A stretch of DNA of 64,000 bases from Stagnimonas aquatica. Its GTDB lineage: Bacteria; Pseudomonadota; Gammaproteobacteria; Nevskiales; Nevskiaceae. A model generated the notes under the pieces. The model was not told the DNA's origin. It ran no database searches and was given only the letters and a program-made list of their open reading frames with translations. Location: assembly GCF_003730135.1 (NCBI RefSeq), contig NZ_RJVO01000001.1, forward strand, positions 372,001 to 436,000, given 5' to 3'. Both the position numbers and the translations under genes were made by a program. Positions within the stretch are counted from its first letter, which is position 1. Each line of letters opens with the position of its first letter. This document shows, piece by piece, positions 60,510-64,000 of the stretch.

Positions 60510-62780
60510 ATGTCCTCTGCCTGTTGCCCCGTTTCCCGTCTGGCCCTGCTGGCCTGCCTGACTGCCGGCGTCGCCAACGCCAATGACCCGAATAGCGCAT
60601 CGCCGGAGGCCGTAGCCGATCGACCGGCGATGGAGGCAGTCACCCTGGAAACGGTGACGGTCACCGGCGAGAAACTCCGCCGCAGCGAGAGCGATACCAC
60701 CACCAGCGTCGGCCTGCGCAACGGCCGCCAGATCGACGAGTCGCCGGTGCAGACCCTGAACGAGTTGGTCAGCCGCATGGCCAATGTCGGCACTGCCCAG
60801 GGTCTCGCCATCCGTGGCATTCCGCTCTACGGCCCCACCGGCGGCGACGGCAAGACTGCGGTGATCACCGTCGATGGCGTGCCGCAGGAAGGCTGGGGCC
60901 AGAGCATCGGCTCGCTGTCGGTCTGGGATGCCGAGCAGGCCGAGGTGCTGCGCGGTCCACAGTCCACCAACCAGGGCCGCAACTCGCTGGCCGGCGCGGT
61001 GGTGCTCAAGACCCGCGACCCGACCGAGGCCTGGGACTTGCGCACCCGGATCAGCAGCGGCAACCAGAATCAGTCGCGCGCGGCGGTGGCCGGCGGCGGC
61101 GCCCTGCTGCCCGGGGTGGCGGCCTTCCGACTGAGCCTGGAACGCAACCGCGACGACGGCCCCAGTTTCAACGAGACCCGCGATGACCCGCGCTGGAACC
61201 ACTTCGACAACCAGACCCTGCGCGGCAAGCTCAAACTCACTCCCTTCGGCGAGGCCTACCGCGCCCTGCTGACCTTGAGCGAGGCGCGCGAGGGCTATGG
61301 CGATGGCTATGTCGAAGCCAGCACCCGCCGCGAAAAGGACCGCATCTCGCTCGCCAACGCACCGGCCTGGTCGAACAACCGCAGCCGTTCGGCGGCACTG
61401 GAACAGACCCTGCGCGCCGGCGGCGTGGACTTCACCCTGCTCAGCACCTACCTCGACGCCGGCTATGACCGGGTCGGCGATTACGATGAAACCGAGCTGC
61501 CGCTGGGCGACTACCAGAGCAACTCCCAGGACGACCTGTTCAGCCAGGAGGCGCGCGCCGCCTTCCAGCTACCGCTGGCCGGCCGCGACCTGAATGCAGT
61601 GATCGGCGCCTACTACTCGCAGCAGGACAGCCGCATCCACAACGCCTACGCCCTGCCGCTCTACTACGGGCTCTACAGCACCGGCCTCTGCGCCTCGGCG
61701 CTGGGCGATCCCGATGTCAGCCTGGCGCAGTGCGCGGCGGTGTTCTCGGCCACGCCGGAGCATCTGGTGCTGCGCAGCGACGACAACGACACCACGGTGA
61801 AGAACCGGGCCTTGTTCCTGGAGCTGGACTACCCGATCGGCGCGCTCACGCTCACGGCCGGCGGACGCTACGACAGCGAGCAGCAGCAGCGACAGCTGGC
61901 CAACAATACCCAGGGCAACGACGCCTACACCCAGGCCCTGCTCAGCAGCGTCGGCTTCGGGCCGGAGGCCTCGCCGCCAGTACGTACCGACTACACGGCC
62001 TGGCTGCCCAAGCTTGCCGCCCGCTACCGCTTCGCCGAGACCTGGATGGCCGGCCTGAGCTGGCAACGCGGCTATCGCGCCGGCGGCATCAGCTACAGCT
62101 ACCTGCCGATCAGCATCGGCGGCGGCCAGCACGATTTCGGGCCGGAATTCACCAGCAATTACGAGTTCTCGCTCAAGGGCCGGCCACTGCCGCGTCTGGC
62201 GCTGGGCTTCAACGCCTATCGCATCGACTGGCGCGACCAGCAGGTGAACATCGGCACCAGCAGCTTCGACACCCGCATCGTCAACGCTGGGGCCTCGCGC
62301 CTGCACGGTCTGGAGCTGGAAGCACGCGGCCCGCTGCGGCCCCGGCTGGAGCTGTTCGCGGCGCTGGGCTTGTCGCGCACCGAGTACCGGGAGTTCCAAA
62401 CCGCCAGCGACGACTATGCCGGCCACCAGTTCCCACGCTCACCACGGCTTACCGCATCCACCGGCTTTACCTGGAAGCCCGGGGCCTGGAACCTCAACGC
62501 CGATGTGGTGCACGAGGGCGGCAGCTATTCCGGCGCCGACAATGCCGCCGACCAGCGCAATCCGGCGCACACCCTGCTCAACGCCAAGCTGGGCTACCAG
62601 TTCGCCAACGGCGTCCGGCTGTTCGCCTACGGACTCAACCTGTTCGACGCCAGCTACAGCACCTACCGGCTGGACACGGTGGTCGGTCGCCAGGCCGCCT
62701 ACCTCGGCGACGCGCGGCGCTTTGGCGCCGGGCTGGAATGGCGCTTCCTCGGGGCCGCGAGCCAGGCGGCCGGCGGCTGA
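60510..62780 (+). CDS. TonB-dependent outer membrane receptor, probably iron-related
   Basis: 756 residues. Signal peptide 1-28 (ending VANA), TonB-box-like ETVTVTGEKL, a plug domain (about 70-175) with LAIRGIPLYGPTGGDGKTAV and EVLRGPQSTNQGRNSLAGAV, and a beta-barrel to the end. The C-terminus is not the usual Phe but continues past LEWRFL with GAASQAAGG. Given the upstream Fur-like site it may take up a siderophore. Divergent from the ferredoxin. Confidence 0.9.
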   Translation: MSSACCPVSRLALLACLTAGVANANDPNSASPEAVADRPAMEAVTLETVTVTGEKLRRSESDTTTSVGLRNGRQIDESPVQTLNELVSRMANVGTAQGLAIRGIPLYGPTGGDGKTAVITVDGVPQEGWGQSIGSLSVWDAEQAEVLRGPQSTNQGRNSLAGAVVLKTRDPTEAWDLRTRISSGNQNQSRAAVAGGGALLPGVAAFRLSLERNRDDGPSFNETRDDPRWNHFDNQTLRGKLKLTPFGEAYRALLTLSEAREGYGDGYVEASTRREKDRISLANAPAWSNNRSRSAALEQTLRAGGVDFTLLSTYLDAGYDRVGDYDETELPLGDYQSNSQDDLFSQEARAAFQLPLAGRDLNAVIGAYYSQQDSRIHNAYALPLYYGLYSTGLCASALGDPDVSLAQCAAVFSATPEHLVLRSDDNDTTVKNRALFLELDYPIGALTLTAGGRYDSEQQQRQLANNTQGNDAYTQALLSSVGFGPEASPPVRTDYTAWLPKLAARYRFAETWMAGLSWQRGYRAGGISYSYLPISIGGGQHDFGPEFTSNYEFSLKGRPLPRLALGFNAYRIDWRDQQVNIGTSSFDTRIVNAGASRLHGLELEARGPLRPRLELFAALGLSRTEYREFQTASDDYAGHQFPRSPRLTASTGFTWKPGAWNLNADVVHEGGSYSGADNAADQRNPAHTLLNAKLGYQFANGVRLFAYGLNLFDASYSTYRLDTVVGRQAAYLGDARRFGAGLEWRFLGAASQAAGG

Positions 62781-62870
62781 GGCGGCAGGCCAGGGCGTGG
62801 CCCAGCCTCTGCCGTTCTGGCTGGACATGCCGTGGCAGCGGGCTGCCGCACGATCAGGCAAGGGACAGAC

Positions 62871-62898
62871 AAAAGGCCGACCCCAGGGGCCGGCCTTC
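62871..62898 (-). terminator. Rho-independent terminator for the 119-residue protein gene
   Basis: Read on the minus strand AAGGCCGGCCCC pairs with GGGGTCGGCCTT with one mismatch, followed by TTGTC. It lies about 60 bp after the stop of the gene at 62960-63319. Confidence 0.7.
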
Positions 62899-62959
62899 GG
62901 TTACCGCAACACCGATTGAAGGCTCTGGCGGCGGTGGCCGCCAGCAACCGCAACGACCT

Positions 62960-63319
62960 TTAGTGAACAGCGGTCACTTCGCCGTCTTCGATCTTCACCC
63001 GCGCCGTCGCACCGTCCTCGTCGACGAAAGTGTAGGTGCCGTTGGGCAGGGCGCCTTCGCTGGCCTGCGCGCTACGGGCGCTGGCCACCGAAGCCTCGTC
63101 AGCGGGGACGGCGGCGAGCGTCGCTCCGTCGGAATTTTCTCCGGTGAGCGTGAAGACGACCGCATCACCGAAGCTGAAGGCCGCCGAGAATCCGGCAACG
63201 CTCACGGGCTGCTGGTTACCGATCGAGGCCGGAAGATAGGGGCCGAGCTGCGCCGCCGCTGTAGCAGAGAAGAGAGAGGCCGCCGCCATCAGAGTCAGGC
63301 CGATTTTCTTGTTCATCAT
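62960..63319 (-). CDS. Small secreted protein, unknown function
   Basis: 119 residues. A signal peptide (about 1-23, ending SATAAAQ) precedes a mature part rich in Ala, Asp and Glu with a beta pattern ending VDEDGATARVKIEDGEVTAV. AGGA lies upstream of the ATGs at 63319 and 63316. It follows 15 bp after the barrel protein gene in the same direction and probably shares its transcript. No family is recognised; it is likely periplasmic or surface-exposed. Confidence 0.72.
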   Translation of the reverse strand: MMNKKIGLTLMAAASLFSATAAAQLGPYLPASIGNQQPVSVAGFSAAFSFGDAVVFTLTGENSDGATLAAVPADEASVASARSAQASEGALPNGTYTFVDEDGATARVKIEDGEVTAVH

Positions 63320-63334
63320 TGTCTTGTCCTCAGA

Positions 63335-64000
63335 TCAGAAACGGAAACCGTAGCCCACCGAAACCGCAGCTTCGGCGTGGCCATCGTAACGGCCGGTGGT
63401 GTTGATCGCCGCCAGACTCAGGGTCAGCGGGTACTTGCGCAGCGGCGCCACCGAGACGCCGGCGTTGAGCAGGCGGCCGGTGTAGTCGGCGATCAGCGAA
63501 ATCTGCGGATTGAAGTAGAAGGCCAGGGAGCCAAAGGCCGCCAGACCGTCGTCGTCGTTGGTGTACTTGCCGGCGAATTCCTTGTTGCCGAAGCCGAGGT
63601 TAGTGGCCAGCGCGTACTTGCCGAGCCGCGACACCTTGGTGCCGGCAACGTAGACGCTGGTCGCCCGCGCGTCGTTGGAGTTGCCGAAGCGACCGAAGCT
63701 GGTCGCACCAACGGCAATGGAGGCCGAGCCGGGGAGCTGGGTGTGCAGCTTGGCACTGAACGAACCGTTCTCGCCAAAACTGCCGCCGGCATTGGAGCCA
63801 CCCCAGAGCGAGGACAGCGCCAAGCCGACTTCGAGGCCGACCGCCTTCTTGGCGTTGCCGAAACCGATGGCGAAACCGGCGCCGCCGTCGACATCGTCCT
63901 GCACCTGAGGGCCGTCAAAAGTCTGGGTGTACAAGCCGACGCCGGCATTGCCCCAGCTGGCACCGAAGCCGATGGGCGAGCCCAGGGAGGCTCCGGCGGT
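63335..64000 (-). CDS. Outer membrane porin-like protein (partial, 5' end outside window)
   Basis: About 221 C-terminal residues are visible. Repeated strands with aromatic girdle residues (LSLAAINTTGRYDGHAEAAV then SVGYGFRF) and a terminal Phe mark an outer membrane beta-barrel. IGFGASWGNAGVGLYTQTF lies near the window edge. The true start is beyond 64000. It is followed by the 119-residue secreted protein with 15 bp between. The family name cannot be fixed from the part seen. Confidence 0.8.
   Translation of the reverse strand, partial: TAGASLGSPIGFGASWGNAGVGLYTQTFDGPQVQDDVDGGAGFAIGFGNAKKAVGLEVGLALSSLWGGSNAGGSFGENGSFSAKLHTQLPGSASIAVGATSFGRFGNSNDARATSVYVAGTKVSRLGKYALATNLGFGNKEFAGKYTNDDDGLAAFGSLAFYFNPQISLIADYTGRLLNAGVSVAPLRKYPLTLSLAAINTTGRYDGHAEAAVSVGYGFRF

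Noticed and set aside
1-64000. tRNA or rRNA genes and insertion sequences
   Set aside because: None was found on reading; no cloverleaf-like stretches or transposase motifs were recognised.

Overview
The window looks like chromosome of a high-GC gammaproteobacterium. The order trpG-trpD-trpC / crp (vfr-like) / osmC-like / speD matches the conserved pseudomonad and xanthomonad arrangement, and minCDE, purC, rpe, trpE, a YfhL-type ferredoxin and a cyo-type quinol oxidase agree with this. The phasin, the SpeD with a TTG start and the many TonB receptors and surface proteins would suit the Xanthomonadales/Nevskiales (Solimonadaceae-like) group, but that placement is inference.

Layout: 0-2.3 kb, an alpha-E/ATP-grasp pair (cut by the window start). 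2.4-4.3 kb, minCDE. 4.3-10.2 kb, fadD, a YihY-type membrane protein, a phasin with a histone-like tail, small proteins, MAPEG and purC. 10.3-12.5 kb, rpe and trpE. 12.7-23.5 kb, an MFS transporter, cyoABCD plus SURF1 plus a RegB/RegA-type redox two-component pair, and a TonB receptor. 23.7-54.7 kb is a long block, almost all on the minus strand, devoted to the cell surface. 55.1-64 kb returns to housekeeping genes (trpGDC, crp, osmC-like, speD, ferredoxin), then a probably Fur-controlled TonB receptor and two envelope proteins, the last cut by the window end.

The surface block sits between trpE and trpG, the interval that holds the R/F pyocin genes in Pseudomonas aeruginosa. It contains (i) a beta-barrel protein with an SH3 domain; (ii) two secreted beta-helix proteins sharing a nearly identical calcium-binding-like C-terminus that ends in SCESN, plus an orphan copy of that tail; (iii) a bulb-lectin repeat protein fused to a gamma-glutamylcyclotransferase-like domain; (iv) an hfaA-hfaB-hfaD operon like the Caulobacter holdfast anchor, with a giant HfaD; (v) two long collagen-like proteins rich in Gly-Ala-Thr triplets, flanking rfbD, rfbC and a 1195-residue TPR / O-GlcNAc-transferase-like / glycosyltransferase / FkbM methyltransferase; (vi) a family-2 glycosyltransferase; and (vii) a winged-helix/ATPase/TPR regulator with a small partner gene.

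The most interesting signal is a 22-bp element made of two 11-bp direct repeats (CTCCGAACTTC then CTCCGTTCTTC on the minus strand). It lies upstream of hfaA, both collagen genes, the family-2 glycosyltransferase and the small gene/regulator unit. Tandem 11-bp repeats are the usual target of OmpR/PhoB-type winged helices, and the regulator in the block has such a domain. My working model is a self-regulated adhesion regulon that makes a holdfast-like anchor and a rhamnosylated, methylated collagen-like surface layer, comparable in logic to BclA of Bacillus spores. The functional parts of this model are inference.
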